Assembly (NCBI RefSeq): GCF_900155555.1 | Contig: NZ_FUHN01000008.1 | Span: forward strand, 256,117 to 320,116 | Source of the DNA: Mobilibacterium timonense | Lineage (GTDB): Bacteria; Bacillota; Clostridia; Peptostreptococcales; Anaerovoracaceae | Length of the DNA stretch: 64,000 nt | Reading direction: 5' to 3' | Shown: positions 16,941 through 27,678 of the stretch, piece after piece | How the letters are laid out: every line of letters begins with the position of its first letter | Position numbering within the stretch: the first letter of the stretch is position 1 | Made by a program: the position numbers and the translations under genes | Notes under the pieces: model-generated | Told to the model about the DNA's origin: nothing | The model's database searches: none | What the model saw: the letters and a program-made list of their open reading frames with translations, nothing else

Positions 16941-17552
16941 CATGAGGTGCGCCCTCAGTATGCTGCTGGCCTCATCCACATCGCCCTTCTCCAGGGCGTC
17001 CAGCACCCTGCCGTGCTCCCTGGCGATGTCCTCCTGATTTTCCTCTATGCGCTCATAGGCGTTGGAGAAGATGGTCATCTGCGCCCGGATCTTACGGGCA
17101 GCTATGGTCAGCCTCGAGTTGTCGGCATAATCATACATGAGGAGGTGGAAATCGTCGCTGAGCCTGATCCACTCATCCCCGTCCTTTTCAGACGGATCCC
17201 CCGAGATCTTCTCCAGGTTCTCCCTCATGGCGCTGATCATCTCTTCGCCGTTGCCCTTGTTCATGGCAAACCTCATGGCTATCACGTCCATCTCGGCCAT
17301 GAGGTCGAAGATCTCATCCACATCCTTAGCCGTCATGACGATGACGCTCATGCCCACGTTCGGCTTGTACTCTATCAACCCGTCGTCCTTAAGCTTGGTG
17401 AGGGCCTCGCGTATAGGTGATGAGCTGACGCCATACATTTCGTGAAGCATCTTCACCGTCAGCTTTTCTCCCGCAGGGATCTCCTGTGTCATGATGGCGT
17501 GTCGGATCTCGTTGTATATCTGTTCTGTAACTGTCTTAACCATGCCGGCCAT
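16896..17552 (-). CDS. GntR family transcriptional regulator, FadR/FCD subfamily
   Basis: The 218-aa protein carries the GntR helix-turn-helix (YGVSSSPIREALTKLKDDGLI) and an FCD domain (DDFHLLMYDYADN, EHGRVLDALEKGD). GGGAGGTATGAT places the start at ATG 17552; an ATG eight codons earlier has no site. Its 3' end overlaps the neighbouring GntR gene in antisense. A perfect 9-bp inverted repeat upstream (17625-17653) is a likely operator, and a closely related motif precedes the transporter-pepD-pepV operon. Confidence 0.92.
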   Translation of the reverse strand: MAGMVKTVTEQIYNEIRHAIMTQEIPAGEKLTVKMLHEMYGVSSSPIREALTKLKDDGLIEYKPNVGMSVIVMTAKDVDEIFDLMAEMDVIAMRFAMNKGNGEEMISAMRENLEKISGDPSEKDGDEWIRLSDDFHLLMYDYADNSRLTIAARKIRAQMTIFSNAYERIEENQEDIAREHGRVLDALEKGDVDEASSILRAHLMSSKARALQVFQGAH

Positions 17553-17624
17553 ATCATACCTCCCGGTTTTTATCATTAACTACTGGAATAATAACATCCC
17601 GGAAAAAAGGATTGCAAGAAAATT

Positions 17625-17656
17625 CGCACAAAACGCAAAATGCATTTTGTGCGTTA
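17625..17656. promoter_or_regulatory. Candidate GntR autoregulatory operator
   Basis: Perfect inverted repeat CGCACAAAA (17625-17633) and TTTTGTGCG (17645-17653), 11-bp centre containing AAAATGCA. The right half extends to CATTTTGTGCGTTA, shared with 13037-13050. It lies about 75 bp before the minus-strand GntR start. Confidence 0.55.
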
Positions 17657-17709
17657 TCCGTTTGCCCTTTAAAAAACTTCTCCGGCTTACGCCTTCTATG
17701 AACAACCGG

Positions 17710-20562
17710 CTACAGGTGCAGGATCTTTTTCAGATACTGACCCGTGTATGACTCCGATACCATAGCCACTTCTTCCGGCGTTCCCGTTGCCACAATGGTG
17801 CCACCGCCGTCGCCTCCCTCAGGGCCGAGGTCGATGATCTGGTCGGCGCACTTTATCACATCCAGATTGTGCTCTATGACTATAACGGTATTGCCCTCGT
17901 CGACAAGGCGCTGGATGACGTCCATGAGCTTGTCCACGTCTGCAAAATGCAGCCCTGTTGTCGGCTCATCCATGATATACAGAGTCCGGCCCGTCCCCTT
18001 CCTGGAAAGTTCCGTTGCGAGCTTGATCCTCTGCGCCTCTCCGCCGGAGAGCTGCGTCGACGGCTGCCCAAGCTTCACGTATCCGAGTCCCACGTCATTC
18101 AGCGTCCTCAGATATTTCTCGATGTTCCTGTGGTTCCTGAAGAACGGCAGGGCCTCCTCCACCGTCATGTCCAGGACCTCGGATATGTTCTTCCCTTTGT
18201 ATTTCACCTCAAGGGTCTCACGGTTGTACCTGGCACCTCCGCACACCTCGCACGGAACGAATACATCAGGCAGGAAGTTCATCTCCACCTTGATGATGCC
18301 GTCTCCGCCGCAGTTCTCGCAGCGGCCGCCCTTCATGTTGAAGCTGAACCGGCCCTTCGTGTATCCGCGCATCTTTGCCTCAGGCATCTCGGAAAAGAGC
18401 TCTCTTATCCCCGTGAACATCCCGGTGTATGTGGCCGGGTTGGAGCGCGGGGTCTTTCCGATAGGCGTCTGGTCGATGTCTATGATCTTGTCGAAGTTCT
18501 CTATTCCCTCGATCTTCCTGAACTTGCCCGGCTTCGCCTGGGTCCTGTTGGTGACCCTTGAGACCGCCTTGTACACGATCTCGTTGACGAGTGTGCTCTT
18601 GCCGGAGCCAGACACTCCCGTGACGCAGATCAGCTTGCCGCCATCGAATGTGACATCCACGTTCTTCAGGTTGTGCTCGGCCGCACCGTACACCTTAAGG
18701 TGAGTGCCGTTGCCCTCTCTCCTGTGATCAGGCACCTTGATAGATTTCTTTCCCGAGAGGTACTGACCGGTGATGGATTCCGGACACGCCTTGATGTCCT
18801 CCACGGTACCCTGGCACACCAGGTGTCCGCCGTTCATGCCGGCGCCCGGTCCTATGTCCACGATGTGATCCGCGGCGTACATGGTCTCCTCATCGTGCTC
18901 AACAACGATGAGGGAGTTACCCATGTCGGTGAGCCTCCTCAGAGACTGGAGCAGCCGGGCATTGTCCCTCTGGTGCAGCCCGATGCTCGGCTCGTCCAGA
19001 ATGTACAGCACACCTACCAGGCCGGAACCGATCTGGGTAGCAAGGCGGATCCTCTGGGATTCTCCACCGGACAGAGTCCCACTGCTGCGGTCAAGAGTCA
19101 GATATCCGAGGCCGACGCTTTTCAGGAAGCCCAGCCTGCCCTTTATCTCCTTGAGCACCATCGCGGCGATCTTCTGATCGCGCTCCGACAGCTCCAGCTT
19201 ATCGAAGAAGTCGATAGCATCCAGTACCGACTTCTCCGTCAGGTCGATGATGTTTATCCCGCCAACGGTGACCGCCAGGACCTTGTCCTTCAGCCTCTTC
19301 CCGTGGCACACCTTGCACACCGCCTCCTCCTGGAGGTCGGAGATCTTTTCCTTGATGTAGTCGGAGTTGGTCTCGCCGTATCTCCTCTCCAGGTTCGGTA
19401 TTATGCCCTCGAAAGGATGGTTCATGTGGCTGACCTTCCCGGCCCTGCTCACGTAGTCATAGGAGATCTTCCTGCCCTTAGTGCCGTAGAGGAGATCCTC
19501 CTTGAAAGCCTCAGGCAGGTCCTTGTACGGTATGGACAGGTCTGTGTGGTGCACGTCCGCCAGCGTGTTCAGCATGTGCCTGTACCAGCCCATGGCGTCC
19601 ATGGATCCGAAAACGTTTCCCAGAGCCCCGTCCAGTATCGAAAGGTTCTCGTCTGTCACCAGCCGGTCCGGATCGATCCTCAGAGTAAAGCCCAGGCCTC
19701 CGCAGTTGTCGCAGGCTCCGTAAGGGCTGTTGAAGGAGAACATCCTCGGTTCCATCTCCTCGATGCACACCCCGTGCTCCGGGCAGGCGAAGTTGGTGCT
19801 GTAGGTCTCCATGAACTCGTTGGAGTAACCGCTCTCGTCTTTTACCTGGAAAAGCACGTTGACAATGCCCTCGCCCTCCTTCAGCGCCAGCTCGACGGAC
19901 TCGGAGATACGGCTGTGGTTGTCGTCACGCACCCGGATCCTGTCCACTGCGATCTCGATGGTGTGCTTCTTGTTCTTGTCCAGAGTCACCGGCCCCTGGT
20001 CCAGGGTCATCATCTCGCCGTCGACCCTGACCCTCGTGTATCCGTCCCTCTGGATCCTGGAGAACACCGCCTTGTGCTCTCCCTTTCTCCCCCGCACAAC
20101 GGGAGCCAGAACCGTTATCCTAGTCCCCTCCCCCTGCTGGGCTATCTTGTCTACAATGGTGTCCACCGAGGCGCTGGTTATCTCCCTGCCGCACACCGGG
20201 CAGTGAGGCACGCCGATCCTGGCGTATAGAAGCCTCAGGTAGTCGTATATCTCGGTCACCGTTCCAACGGTCGACCTCGGGTTCTTGTTGGTGGTCTTCT
20301 GGTCGATGGATATGGCCGGGCTCAGGCCCTCGATGAGGCTCACGTCCGGCTTCTTCATCAGCCCCAGGAACTGCCTGGCGTATGCGGAAAGGCTCTCCAC
20401 GTACTTCTTCTGCCCTTCTGCGTATATGGTGTCGAATGCCAGTGAGGACTTTCCGGAACCGCTGAGCCCGGTCATCACCACCAGCTTGTCTCTCGGTATG
20501 GTAACGTCCAGATTCTTGAGGTTGTTCTCTCTGGCTCCTTTAATTACGATGTTCTTTTCCAA
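17710..20562 (-). CDS. uvrA: Excinuclease ABC subunit A
   Basis: The 950-aa damage-recognition ATPase of nucleotide excision repair shows Walker A motifs in both ABC halves ([10 protein letters not shown] and [10 protein letters not shown]), ABC signatures ([12 protein letters not shown] and [12 protein letters not shown]) and the two zinc modules (CPVCGREI early, CENCGGDG and CEVCGGARY late). Length is normal. The start is TTG at 20562 with GAGGT six bases upstream and the expected [17 protein letters not shown] beginning. It follows uvrB by 56 bp, presumably cotranscribed. Confidence 0.97.
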   Translation of the reverse strand: MEKNIVIKGARENNLKNLDVTIPRDKLVVMTGLSGSGKSSLAFDTIYAEGQKKYVESLSAYARQFLGLMKKPDVSLIEGLSPAISIDQKTTNKNPRSTVGTVTEIYDYLRLLYARIGVPHCPVCGREITSASVDTIVDKIAQQGEGTRITVLAPVVRGRKGEHKAVFSRIQRDGYTRVRVDGEMMTLDQGPVTLDKNKKHTIEIAVDRIRVRDDNHSRISESVELALKEGEGIVNVLFQVKDESGYSNEFMETYSTNFACPEHGVCIEEMEPRMFSFNSPYGACDNCGGLGFTLRIDPDRLVTDENLSILDGALGNVFGSMDAMGWYRHMLNTLADVHHTDLSIPYKDLPEAFKEDLLYGTKGRKISYDYVSRAGKVSHMNHPFEGIIPNLERRYGETNSDYIKEKISDLQEEAVCKVCHGKRLKDKVLAVTVGGINIIDLTEKSVLDAIDFFDKLELSERDQKIAAMVLKEIKGRLGFLKSVGLGYLTLDRSSGTLSGGESQRIRLATQIGSGLVGVLYILDEPSIGLHQRDNARLLQSLRRLTDMGNSLIVVEHDEETMYAADHIVDIGPGAGMNGGHLVCQGTVEDIKACPESITGQYLSGKKSIKVPDHRREGNGTHLKVYGAAEHNLKNVDVTFDGGKLICVTGVSGSGKSTLVNEIVYKAVSRVTNRTQAKPGKFRKIEGIENFDKIIDIDQTPIGKTPRSNPATYTGMFTGIRELFSEMPEAKMRGYTKGRFSFNMKGGRCENCGGDGIIKVEMNFLPDVFVPCEVCGGARYNRETLEVKYKGKNISEVLDMTVEEALPFFRNHRNIEKYLRTLNDVGLGYVKLGQPSTQLSGGEAQRIKLATELSRKGTGRTLYIMDEPTTGLHFADVDKLMDVIQRLVDEGNTVIVIEHNLDVIKCADQIIDLGPEGGDGGGTIVATGTPEEVAMVSESYTGQYLKKILHL

Positions 20563-20618
20563 TCGATACCTCGCGTTCTCGTAAAAAAATTTTATCGTTA
20601 TGCTCTGCGCGTGCGGCG

Positions 20619-22592
20619 CTACGCCCGCCTGCTGCTCCGCAGGTCGAAGAGGAGGTCACGCAGCTCTGCTGCCCTCTCGAACTCGAGATTCTTCGCAGCC
20701 TCCTTCATTTCCTTTTCCAGGTTCCTGATGGTCTCTCGCAACTCCTTCGTTGTCATTTCCTTCGGGCTCTTCGCCTTGCCATCACCGGTGTAAGCCTTGG
20801 TAGCCTCTATTACGTCGCGGATCGGCTTGACGATCGTGTGTGGAACGATGCCGTTAGCCTTGTTGTAGTCGTCCTGCACCTTGCGCCGTCTGCCGGTCTC
20901 GTCTATGGTGTACCTCATCGCCTTGCTGATGTGGTCGCCGTACATGATGACCCGGCCGTGCTCGTTCCTGGCGGCCCTTCCCACGGTCTGGATCAGCGAC
21001 GTCTCGGTCCTCAGGAAGCCCTCCTTGTCGGCGTCCAGTATGGCTATGAGCGACACCTCAGGGAGGTCGAGGCCCTCACGCAGGAGGTTGATGCCCACCA
21101 GGACGTCGAATTCTCCCAGACGCAAGTCCCTGATGATCTCCAGCCTCTCGAAGTTGTCGATGTCCGAGTGGAGATATCTGACCCGTATGCCGGCGTTCCT
21201 GAGATAAGCCGTCAGGTCCTCCGCCATGCGCTTGGTCAGGGTCGTGACCAGGACGCGCTCTCCTTTGTCTGTAGTCTTGTAAATCTCGCCTATCAGGTCG
21301 TCGATCTGGCCTTCGGTCTTTCTCACCTCGATCGGAGGATCGAGGAGTCCTGTAGGTCTGATGAGCTGCTCCGCCGTTATCCCGCCGGAATGTTCCAGTT
21401 CATATTTCCCCGGGGTGGCGCTGACATACACCGTCTGGCCGACCAGATCCTCGAACTCCTCGAACTTGAGCGGCCTGTTGTCCAGCGCCGAAGGCAGCCT
21501 GAACCCGTACTCAACCAGCGAGGACTTCCTCGCCCGGTCTCCGTTGTACATGGCACGGAGCTGAGGGAGCATGGCGTGGGACTCGTCGATTATGCAGAGG
21601 AAATCATCTGGAAAATAGTCCAGCAGCGTGTACGGCCGCTCTCCCGGCTTCAGGAAGTTGATGTGTCGGGAGTAGTTCTCGATCCCCTTGCAGCGCCCCA
21701 CCTCCATCATCATCTCTATGTCGAAGTTGGTCCTCTGCTCCAGCCGTTCCGCCTCCAGAAGCTTTCCGTTGGCCTTGAACCAGTCCACCCTCTCCTTGAG
21801 CTCTTCCTTTATGGAGGCAACGGCCAGCTCCATGTCGGCCTTGTCGGTGACATAATGGGACGCCGGGAAGATGCTGATGTGATTCCTGATACCTGTGATC
21901 TCACCTGTGACGCTGTTCAGTTCCTTGATCTCGTCGATCTCGTCCCCGAAAAGCTCCACCCTCACGGCGTTCTCTCCCCCCGCAGGGAATATGTCTATGG
22001 TGTCCCCCCTTGACCTGAACGTGCCCCTCTGGAAATCCAGGTCGTTCCTGGTGTACTGAATGTCCACCAGCCTGCGGATGATCTGATCTCTCTCTATCTC
22101 CATGCCCGTCCTCAGGCTGAGCAGCTGATTGCGGTAGGACTTCGGAGAACCCAGTCCGTATATGCAGGACACGCTGGCGACAACGATCACGTCCCTTCTC
22201 TCGAGGAGTGCCGCCGTGGCCGAGTGCCGCAGCTTGTCGATCTCGTCGTTTATATCCGCATCTTTCTCTATGTATGTATCCGTCGATGGGACGTAGGCCT
22301 CAGGCTGGTAGAAATCGTAGTATGAGACGAAGTATTCCACCGCGTTCTCCGGAAAAAACTCCTTGAACTCCCCGTGGAGCTGTGCAGCGAGCGTCTTGTT
22401 GTGGGAGATCACCAGGGTCGGCTTGTTCACTCTCTCTATGATCTTGGCCATGGAAAAGGTCTTTCCAGAACCCGTGACTCCCATAAGCGTCTGGTGCCTG
22501 TTGCCCATCTCTATGCTGTTTACTATCTTATCCACCGCCTGGGGCTGATCCCCGGTCATGTCAAAATCAGAATGGACTTTAAAATCCGGCAT
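20619..22592 (-). CDS. uvrB: Excinuclease ABC subunit B
   Basis: The 657-aa helicase-like subunit loads onto damaged DNA from UvrA and recruits UvrC. Visible are Walker [11 protein letters not shown], the beta-hairpin region [21 protein letters not shown], the DESH box (IDESHAML), QTVGRAARN of motif VI and the C-terminal UVR domain ([23 protein letters not shown]). It lies between a CDF exporter gene (28-bp gap) and uvrA. Confidence 0.97.
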   Translation of the reverse strand: MPDFKVHSDFDMTGDQPQAVDKIVNSIEMGNRHQTLMGVTGSGKTFSMAKIIERVNKPTLVISHNKTLAAQLHGEFKEFFPENAVEYFVSYYDFYQPEAYVPSTDTYIEKDADINDEIDKLRHSATAALLERRDVIVVASVSCIYGLGSPKSYRNQLLSLRTGMEIERDQIIRRLVDIQYTRNDLDFQRGTFRSRGDTIDIFPAGGENAVRVELFGDEIDEIKELNSVTGEITGIRNHISIFPASHYVTDKADMELAVASIKEELKERVDWFKANGKLLEAERLEQRTNFDIEMMMEVGRCKGIENYSRHINFLKPGERPYTLLDYFPDDFLCIIDESHAMLPQLRAMYNGDRARKSSLVEYGFRLPSALDNRPLKFEEFEDLVGQTVYVSATPGKYELEHSGGITAEQLIRPTGLLDPPIEVRKTEGQIDDLIGEIYKTTDKGERVLVTTLTKRMAEDLTAYLRNAGIRVRYLHSDIDNFERLEIIRDLRLGEFDVLVGINLLREGLDLPEVSLIAILDADKEGFLRTETSLIQTVGRAARNEHGRVIMYGDHISKAMRYTIDETGRRRKVQDDYNKANGIVPHTIVKPIRDVIEATKAYTGDGKAKSPKEMTTKELRETIRNLEKEMKEAAKNLEFERAAELRDLLFDLRSSRRA

Positions 22593-22620
22593 TGCGTCTC
22601 CTTCTTACTGCTTTCCCGTA

Positions 22621-23832
22621 CTAGTCGCTCGTATCGCTGTCCATGTTCACCACTATCTGGTAATCCGGATAGGCAGCTTGTACCTTGTCGCACACGTTCT
22701 TCCACACGGCCTTCCTGTCCGGAGCATCGTAGTCCACCACCACATCAAAGGAGATCTTCTTGTTCTCCTGATCGAGATAGAAGCCGTGTATCTGCAGGAT
22801 GTAATCATCATCCGCGATCAGATGGTAGATATTCTTCCTTATCTTGACCGCCTCTCCTCCGCAGGTGTTGTAGGAATAGATCCCGATACCTGTAAGGATG
22901 ACTCCGTGTTTTTCAAACACCTTATCTGCGATCTTCCTGCTCAGGGCGTCGATGTCAGCGGCATGGAGCACGTCAGGTACCTCAATGTGGACAGAACCAA
23001 GCCACCTGTCGGGCCCGTAACTGTGCATGACCAGATCGTACGCCCCCATGACGTTATCAAAAGAATTGATTGTGCTCTTGATGTCCTTGGCCATCTCGCT
23101 GTTCACACGCTCTCCGAGTATCTGGCTGTATCCCTCGCGGAGCAGGTCGAGGCCGGCTTTTATTATGACCACGGAGATGACTGCACCAAGCCAGGCTTCA
23201 AGGCTGAGACCGGTGCCGATGAAGATCAGCGCCGCCACCAGCGTCGAGGCGGAGATCACCGAATCCAGGAGAGCATCCTGGCCGGAACCTATCAGCGAAC
23301 CGGAATTCACCTTTTCACCCACCGACTTAACGTATCTGCCCAGCAGTATCTTAACAACTACGGCCACCGCAACTATTACCAGAGACAGAGTCGTGTACTC
23401 CGGCACAGTCGGATGTATGATCTTCTTGACCGACTCCACCAGCGAAGTTATACCTGCGTACAGGACTATTACTGCGATGATCATGGATGTCAGGTACTCC
23501 ACCCGCCCGTGGCCGAAGGGGTGTTCCTTGTCCGCAGCCTTTGCTGCCAGCTTCGTTCCTATTATCGTTATGAGAGATGACAATACATCGCTCAGGTTGT
23601 TCACCGCGTCCAGCACGATGGCGATGGACCCCACCGCCATGCCTATCACGGCCTTGAACCCGGCCAGGAAAATATTGGCGATGATCCCTATTACGCTGGT
23701 CCTTACTATCACCTTGTCCCGACTGCCGCCGGGCAGCATGTCAGCAGCACCGCCGCTGTTCTCCGCCGGGCCGCCTGCCTTTCCCTCTTCTTTATTTTCT
23801 TCTCTTTCTGTCTGTTCTTTTTCTTCGCTCAT
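22621..23832 (-). CDS. Cation diffusion facilitator (CDF) family metal exporter
   Basis: The 403-aa protein has a charged N-terminal tail of about 40 residues, six transmembrane helices and a C-terminal metallochaperone-like domain. The transport site reads N-x-x-x-D in helix 2 (NNLSD) and D-x-x-x-D in helix 5 (DALLD), and HPFGHGRVEY follows helix 2. Absence of the His found in zinc exporters suggests manganese or iron rather than zinc, a tentative inference. It is in the thioesterase-uvrBA operon. Confidence 0.9.
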   Translation of the reverse strand: MSEEKEQTEREENKEEGKAGGPAENSGGAADMLPGGSRDKVIVRTSVIGIIANIFLAGFKAVIGMAVGSIAIVLDAVNNLSDVLSSLITIIGTKLAAKAADKEHPFGHGRVEYLTSMIIAVIVLYAGITSLVESVKKIIHPTVPEYTTLSLVIVAVAVVVKILLGRYVKSVGEKVNSGSLIGSGQDALLDSVISASTLVAALIFIGTGLSLEAWLGAVISVVIIKAGLDLLREGYSQILGERVNSEMAKDIKSTINSFDNVMGAYDLVMHSYGPDRWLGSVHIEVPDVLHAADIDALSRKIADKVFEKHGVILTGIGIYSYNTCGGEAVKIRKNIYHLIADDDYILQIHGFYLDQENKKISFDVVVDYDAPDRKAVWKNVCDKVQAAYPDYQIVVNMDSDTSD

Positions 23833-23868
23833 AGCCGCCTCCCGGCTTTCAAATACACCTGCTCCGGA

Positions 23869-24252
23869 CTACTGCAGCTTGTCCTGGCACTTCTTCATGA
23901 ATTTCTCGTCGTCTACAATAAACCTCTCGTGAGAACCCTCACCGATCAGGCCCTTCTCGTCATATGCCTTCACGCTGAAGACCAGCCTGCGCCGGTCCAC
24001 CGCGGTGAGCTCAGACTCGCACCACACCTTCATGCCGATCGGGGTGGCAGAGAGGTGCGTCACGTTAATGAGTGTGCCGACCGTGCTCTGGCCCTCCGGG
24101 AGCTCCCCCTGGACCGAACCGCTGGCCGTGCTCTCCATCAGGCTTATCATGCACGGGGTGGCGAATACCCTGAGTCCGCCGCTGCCGACGGCCTGCGCTG
24201 TAAGCTCCTCAGTGACTGTCAGTTCCTTTTTCCCCTTGATCCCTGTCTCCAT
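23869..24252 (-). CDS. Hotdog-fold thioesterase, FlK-like
   Basis: The 127-aa protein matches the fluoroacetyl-CoA-thioesterase-like group: an early TPCMISLMESTAS segment supplies the active-site Thr/Glu region, and GTLINVTHLSATPIG the histidine. It likely hydrolyses a small acyl-CoA; the substrate is not readable. GGAGG five bases upstream selects ATG 24252 rather than the ATG four codons earlier. It is the first gene of an apparent operon with the CDF exporter, uvrB and uvrA (37-bp gap to the next). Confidence 0.85.
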   Translation of the reverse strand: METGIKGKKELTVTEELTAQAVGSGGLRVFATPCMISLMESTASGSVQGELPEGQSTVGTLINVTHLSATPIGMKVWCESELTAVDRRRLVFSVKAYDEKGLIGEGSHERFIVDDEKFMKKCQDKLQ

Positions 24253-24347
24253 GAAAACCTCCATTTTTTTCGAACATCTGTTCTCAGATTATACCATCTG
24301 GCTCCGCTTATGCAACAGCCTGAACTTGCCCTGCCTTGCATTTTTCC

Positions 24348-24375
24348 ATTATAACACCATTTTAATTGCACACAA
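24348..24375 (-). promoter_or_regulatory. Promoter of the thioesterase-CDF-uvrBA unit
   Basis: On the minus strand TTGTGT (24375-24370), 16-bp spacer, TATAAT (24353-24348), about 85 bp before the first start codon. I see no LexA-type box in the leader. Confidence 0.55.
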
Positions 24376-24472
24376 TCGTTTTCCCCGTGTACCGGAAAAA
24401 GGCCGCCGCAAAATGCGACAGCCCCCTCTCTTCTTATCCCCGCGATCCGCCGACGGCCGATCCGGTTTTTTC

Positions 24473-25258
24473 CTATTCCGCCTTCTGCCTCACGTCCAGC
24501 TCCTGGTTCGGCACCCTGACGCCGCTCTCCTGCAGGTTGCTGTACACGTGGGCCATGGCCCTCCGCCACATCGGCCACTTCTCAGCCGGTGAACACTTGA
24601 AGCGGATCTTGTGGATGAACTGGGCGCCGTTGAAGTTCTGCACGCCCATGTATTCGCAGCTCTCGAAGCCCTTCTCCGCCGCGATCTCGCCGGCGATCTT
24701 CTTCATGAGGGCCTCCACCTTCTCCGGGTCCTCCGCTCCGCTGACCGGAAGGTCGATGTCGTACAACCCGCACACCACGGCGGTAGTGCTGATGTCGCGG
24801 TTGCAGATGGTGACGAGATTCCCGGAGTTCAGGTCCCTGACCTGTGTGGCCAAGAGCGTGAATGATACCACCACGCCCTCGTACCCGTTGATGGTCACCA
24901 CGTCTCCGTACTTGAACGCCTTGTCGCTGACGATGTGGAAGCCCATGATGATGTCCTTGAAAAGGTCCTGCATGGCAAGTCCGACGATGGCGCCGGCAAC
25001 GCCCACTCCCGCGATGAGGGATGTGATGTTGATGCCGTTCATCTGCAGGAGAGCCATGATCACAAGGGTCCACACGATGACCTCGACGGTGCGGATCATG
25101 GACCGGAGCATGGACTCCAGCCGGCGATCCGGGTCGTTGCGGCTGATGTACGCCTTTACGAGTTTTCTGAAGATCCCCAGCAATATGAAAGTCGCGGCAA
25201 CTATGCACAGGCTGGCTATGATATTAGTAGATAAAATCCTCTGCAGTATTCTCTCCAA
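24473..25258 (-). CDS. Small-conductance mechanosensitive channel, MscS family
   Basis: The 261-aa membrane protein has two N-terminal helices, the glycine/alanine-rich pore helix AGVGVAGAIVGLAMQDLFKDIIMG and a cytosolic beta domain with YGDVVTINGYEGVV. It relieves turgor under hypoosmotic shock. I prefer the TTG at 25258 because AGGAGAACTTTT directly precedes it; an ATG at 25294 (273 aa) lacks a ribosome site. It follows thrH by about 60 bp in the same direction. Confidence 0.9.
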   Translation of the reverse strand: MERILQRILSTNIIASLCIVAATFILLGIFRKLVKAYISRNDPDRRLESMLRSMIRTVEVIVWTLVIMALLQMNGINITSLIAGVGVAGAIVGLAMQDLFKDIIMGFHIVSDKAFKYGDVVTINGYEGVVVSFTLLATQVRDLNSGNLVTICNRDISTTAVVCGLYDIDLPVSGAEDPEKVEALMKKIAGEIAAEKGFESCEYMGVQNFNGAQFIHKIRFKCSPAEKWPMWRRAMAHVYSNLQESGVRVPNQELDVRQKAE

Positions 25259-25318
25259 AAAAGTTCTCCTGACTGGTCGATACTGTCCGGGCATTCCGCG
25301 GCAAAGGCCGCAGCCCGT

Positions 25319-25918
25319 CTACAGCGCCGCCTCGATGGCCTCAAGCAGCTCCGGGAAATCCTCGAACGCCGGGATCTCCGGATGCGTCGCCTTAATGGCA
25401 TCTGTGCTCTTGAAAAGGAACCCCGCCTTGCTGGCCTGTATCATCCCAAGGTCATTGAAGCTGTCCCCGGCGGCGATGGTCTCGAAGCCGATGGACTGAA
25501 GTCCCTTTACCGTTGTAAGCTTGGACTGCTCACATCTCATGCGGATGTCCTCGATGGTGCCGTCATCACCTACCACCAGCTCGTTGCAGAACAGGGTCGG
25601 GTAATTCAGCTTCTTCATGAGCGGAGCGGCAAACTGTGTGAATGTGTCGCTCAGGATTATCACCTGAGTCTCGGTCCTCAGCCTGTCCAGGAACTCCTTC
25701 GCCCCTGGCAGCGGATCGATGGTGGCTATGATATTCTGCACGTCCTTCAGCTTCAGTCCGTGTTCTTTGAGTGTGTCCAGCCTGAATTTCATGAGTTTAT
25801 CGTAATCGGGCTCGTCTCTTGTGGTTCGCCTGAGCTCCGGGATCCCACTGGCCTCAGCAAAGGCTATCCATATCTCAGGAACCAGAACTCCTTCCATGTC
25901 CAGACATACTACATTCAT
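25319..25918 (-). CDS. thrH: Bifunctional phosphoserine phosphatase/homoserine phosphotransferase ThrH
   Basis: The 199-aa HAD hydrolase starts with CLDMEGVLVPEIW, where the second acidic residue of the HAD motif is Glu, a mark of ThrH rather than SerB. Motif II is ILSDTFTQFA and motif III/IV KGLQSIGFETIAAGDSFNDLGM. Characterised ThrH dephosphorylates phosphoserine and can pass phosphate to homoserine. Its place near serine dehydratase and peptidase genes fits amino-acid metabolism. Start ATG with GGGAGAA upstream. Confidence 0.93.
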   Translation of the reverse strand: MNVVCLDMEGVLVPEIWIAFAEASGIPELRRTTRDEPDYDKLMKFRLDTLKEHGLKLKDVQNIIATIDPLPGAKEFLDRLRTETQVIILSDTFTQFAAPLMKKLNYPTLFCNELVVGDDGTIEDIRMRCEQSKLTTVKGLQSIGFETIAAGDSFNDLGMIQASKAGFLFKSTDAIKATHPEIPAFEDFPELLEAIEAAL

Positions 25919-26115
25919 GGTCTTCTCCCTTCGGTAAATAATATAATTAAATCATCTTAAATTGGAATTTCTAACAAAACCCGATGAAAGTATAGCATGT
26001 TTTTACGAGTCCCTCAATCACGAATTTGTGTGCGTCAATCGCGGACTGTCGCTCGCCGGCGCACATCCGTCTCTGCTTTTCCAGGGCGAGAATTATCGCG
26101 GGCCAAAACCCTTCT

Positions 26116-27474
26116 CTACTCGTAGACCACCTTTTTCTTCTCCCAGTCCCATCTGCCCTTGAGGGTGAGCCTCTCGTATGGCGGCAGGAAAATGGAGAGT
26201 ATCACGAATGCGCCCAGGAGGAAAAGGTACCAGTTGTTCGGGATGATGTCCACCGGGCTGATGCGTCCCTTGCACAGGCTCGCCACCAGAAGGAACTGCG
26301 CACCGTATGGGATCAGTCCCTGTACGATGCACGTGAACGAGTCCAGGATCGACGCGGTCTTCCTCGGATCGATGTCGTATTTTACGCTGATGTCATGGGC
26401 CATTGAACCGTCCACGATTATGGCTATGGTGTTGTTGGCCGTGGCCACGTCTGTCAGGGCCGCCAGGATGCACAGCCCGACCTGGGCGGACCTCTTTCCG
26501 TGGAACTTGTCGGCGAGGTTGTCGATGAGCCAGTCAAGGCCTCCGTAATGCTTTGTCATCTCGGCAATGCCTCCGATGAATATTGAGAGCAGGAACACCT
26601 CGATCATGCTCTGGTATCCCTCCCAGATCTTGGAGGCGAAGGTTATCACCGTCAGGTCACCGTAGGCGATGCCTATGATGCCCGCAGACAGGGTCCCGAT
26701 GATCAGCACCACGAAAACGTTGATCCCCACCAGCGCCAGCACCAGCACCAGGAGATAAGGAAGCACCTTTACCAGGTCGTAGTCACCTGTCTCCATGGCA
26801 ACGGCGGTCTCCGGCCTCCCGAAAATTATCAGGAGGACCAGCGTGATAACAGCAGCGGGAAGAGCGCACCAGAAGTTGGTGCGGAATTTGTCCTTCAGCT
26901 CCACGCCCTGCGTCCTGGTCGCAGCTATGGTGGTGTCGGAGATCATGGAAAGATTGTCTCCGAACATGGCTCCGCTGACGCATGCGGCCATTACGAGAGG
27001 GAGCGACAATCCGGTCTTGTCCACGATCCCGAGAGCCAGCGGCACCAGGGCGCCTATGGTCCCCATCGATGTACCGGTAGCGGTCCCCAGGAAAGCCGAG
27101 ATCACGAACACTCCTGCCGTGAGCAGGGACGGTGGCACGATGGACACTCCAAGGTTCACCGTGGAATCAACTCCGCCCATGGCGCCTGCGACTGCGGAAA
27201 AGCCTCCTGCAAGGAGGAAGATCATGAGCATGGTCATGATGTCCACGCTTCCGCCTCCCCTTGCAAAAAGCTTGAAGTTTTCATTTATACCTGCCTTGTG
27301 GAAGATACCGAACGCCACGATCGTTGCTATCACCACGGCCACTACTGACGGGAACTGGTAGAACGCCATCTCCACTCCCCGGGCCTGCAGGATGATGCCC
27401 GCCCCCAGGTAGATGACGATGAACGTCAGAGGCGGTACCAGCGCCAGCGCCCTTTTATTACCCTCTAATTTCAT
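26116..27474 (-). CDS. Na+/H+ antiporter, NhaC family
   Basis: The 452-aa protein has about eleven membrane helices. The segment GTATGTSMGTIGALVPLALGI and the following GAMFGDNLSMISDTTIAATRTQG are NhaC signatures, with the charged DN/SD residues in the ion path; ATANNTIAIIVDGSMAHDI is the second half-repeat motif. NhaC-type proteins exchange Na+ for H+ or amino-acid-derived solutes. The start is ATG 27474 behind AAAGGATC; a GTG six codons earlier is less likely. It is monocistronic, with 197 bp before thrH holding no gene. Confidence 0.92.
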   Translation of the reverse strand: MKLEGNKRALALVPPLTFIVIYLGAGIILQARGVEMAFYQFPSVVAVVIATIVAFGIFHKAGINENFKLFARGGGSVDIMTMLMIFLLAGGFSAVAGAMGGVDSTVNLGVSIVPPSLLTAGVFVISAFLGTATGTSMGTIGALVPLALGIVDKTGLSLPLVMAACVSGAMFGDNLSMISDTTIAATRTQGVELKDKFRTNFWCALPAAVITLVLLIIFGRPETAVAMETGDYDLVKVLPYLLVLVLALVGINVFVVLIIGTLSAGIIGIAYGDLTVITFASKIWEGYQSMIEVFLLSIFIGGIAEMTKHYGGLDWLIDNLADKFHGKRSAQVGLCILAALTDVATANNTIAIIVDGSMAHDISVKYDIDPRKTASILDSFTCIVQGLIPYGAQFLLVASLCKGRISPVDIIPNNWYLFLLGAFVILSIFLPPYERLTLKGRWDWEKKKVVYE

Positions 27475-27604
27475 AAAAGATCCTTTCTGCACCTTAAAGT
27501 AAACTTGCCTTCAAGTTTACACATTTACGGCAGGGTTTTGCAATAATCTTCAGGCCGTTTTTCGTTTTTTCACAAAAAAAGCATGTTCTGACTTTGTTTT
27601 CCCC

Positions 27605-27633
27605 TTCAACTTCCGGAGATATACATTTATAAT
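27605..27633 (+). promoter_or_regulatory. Promoter of butyrate kinase
   Basis: TTCAAC (27605-27610), 17-bp spacer and perfect TATAAT (27628-27633). The start codon lies 46 bp downstream behind AGGAGGATCATACCA. Confidence 0.65.
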
Positions 27634-27678
27634 AGTCAGTAAATCTTACATTTAAAGCTAATTAGGAGGATCATACCA

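Noticed and set aside
18673-20229. 518-codon frame antisense to uvrA, and a similar one antisense to uvrB (20838-22013)
   Set aside because: Codon bias in uvrA and uvrB leaves the reverse frame open; the real genes have all family motifs.
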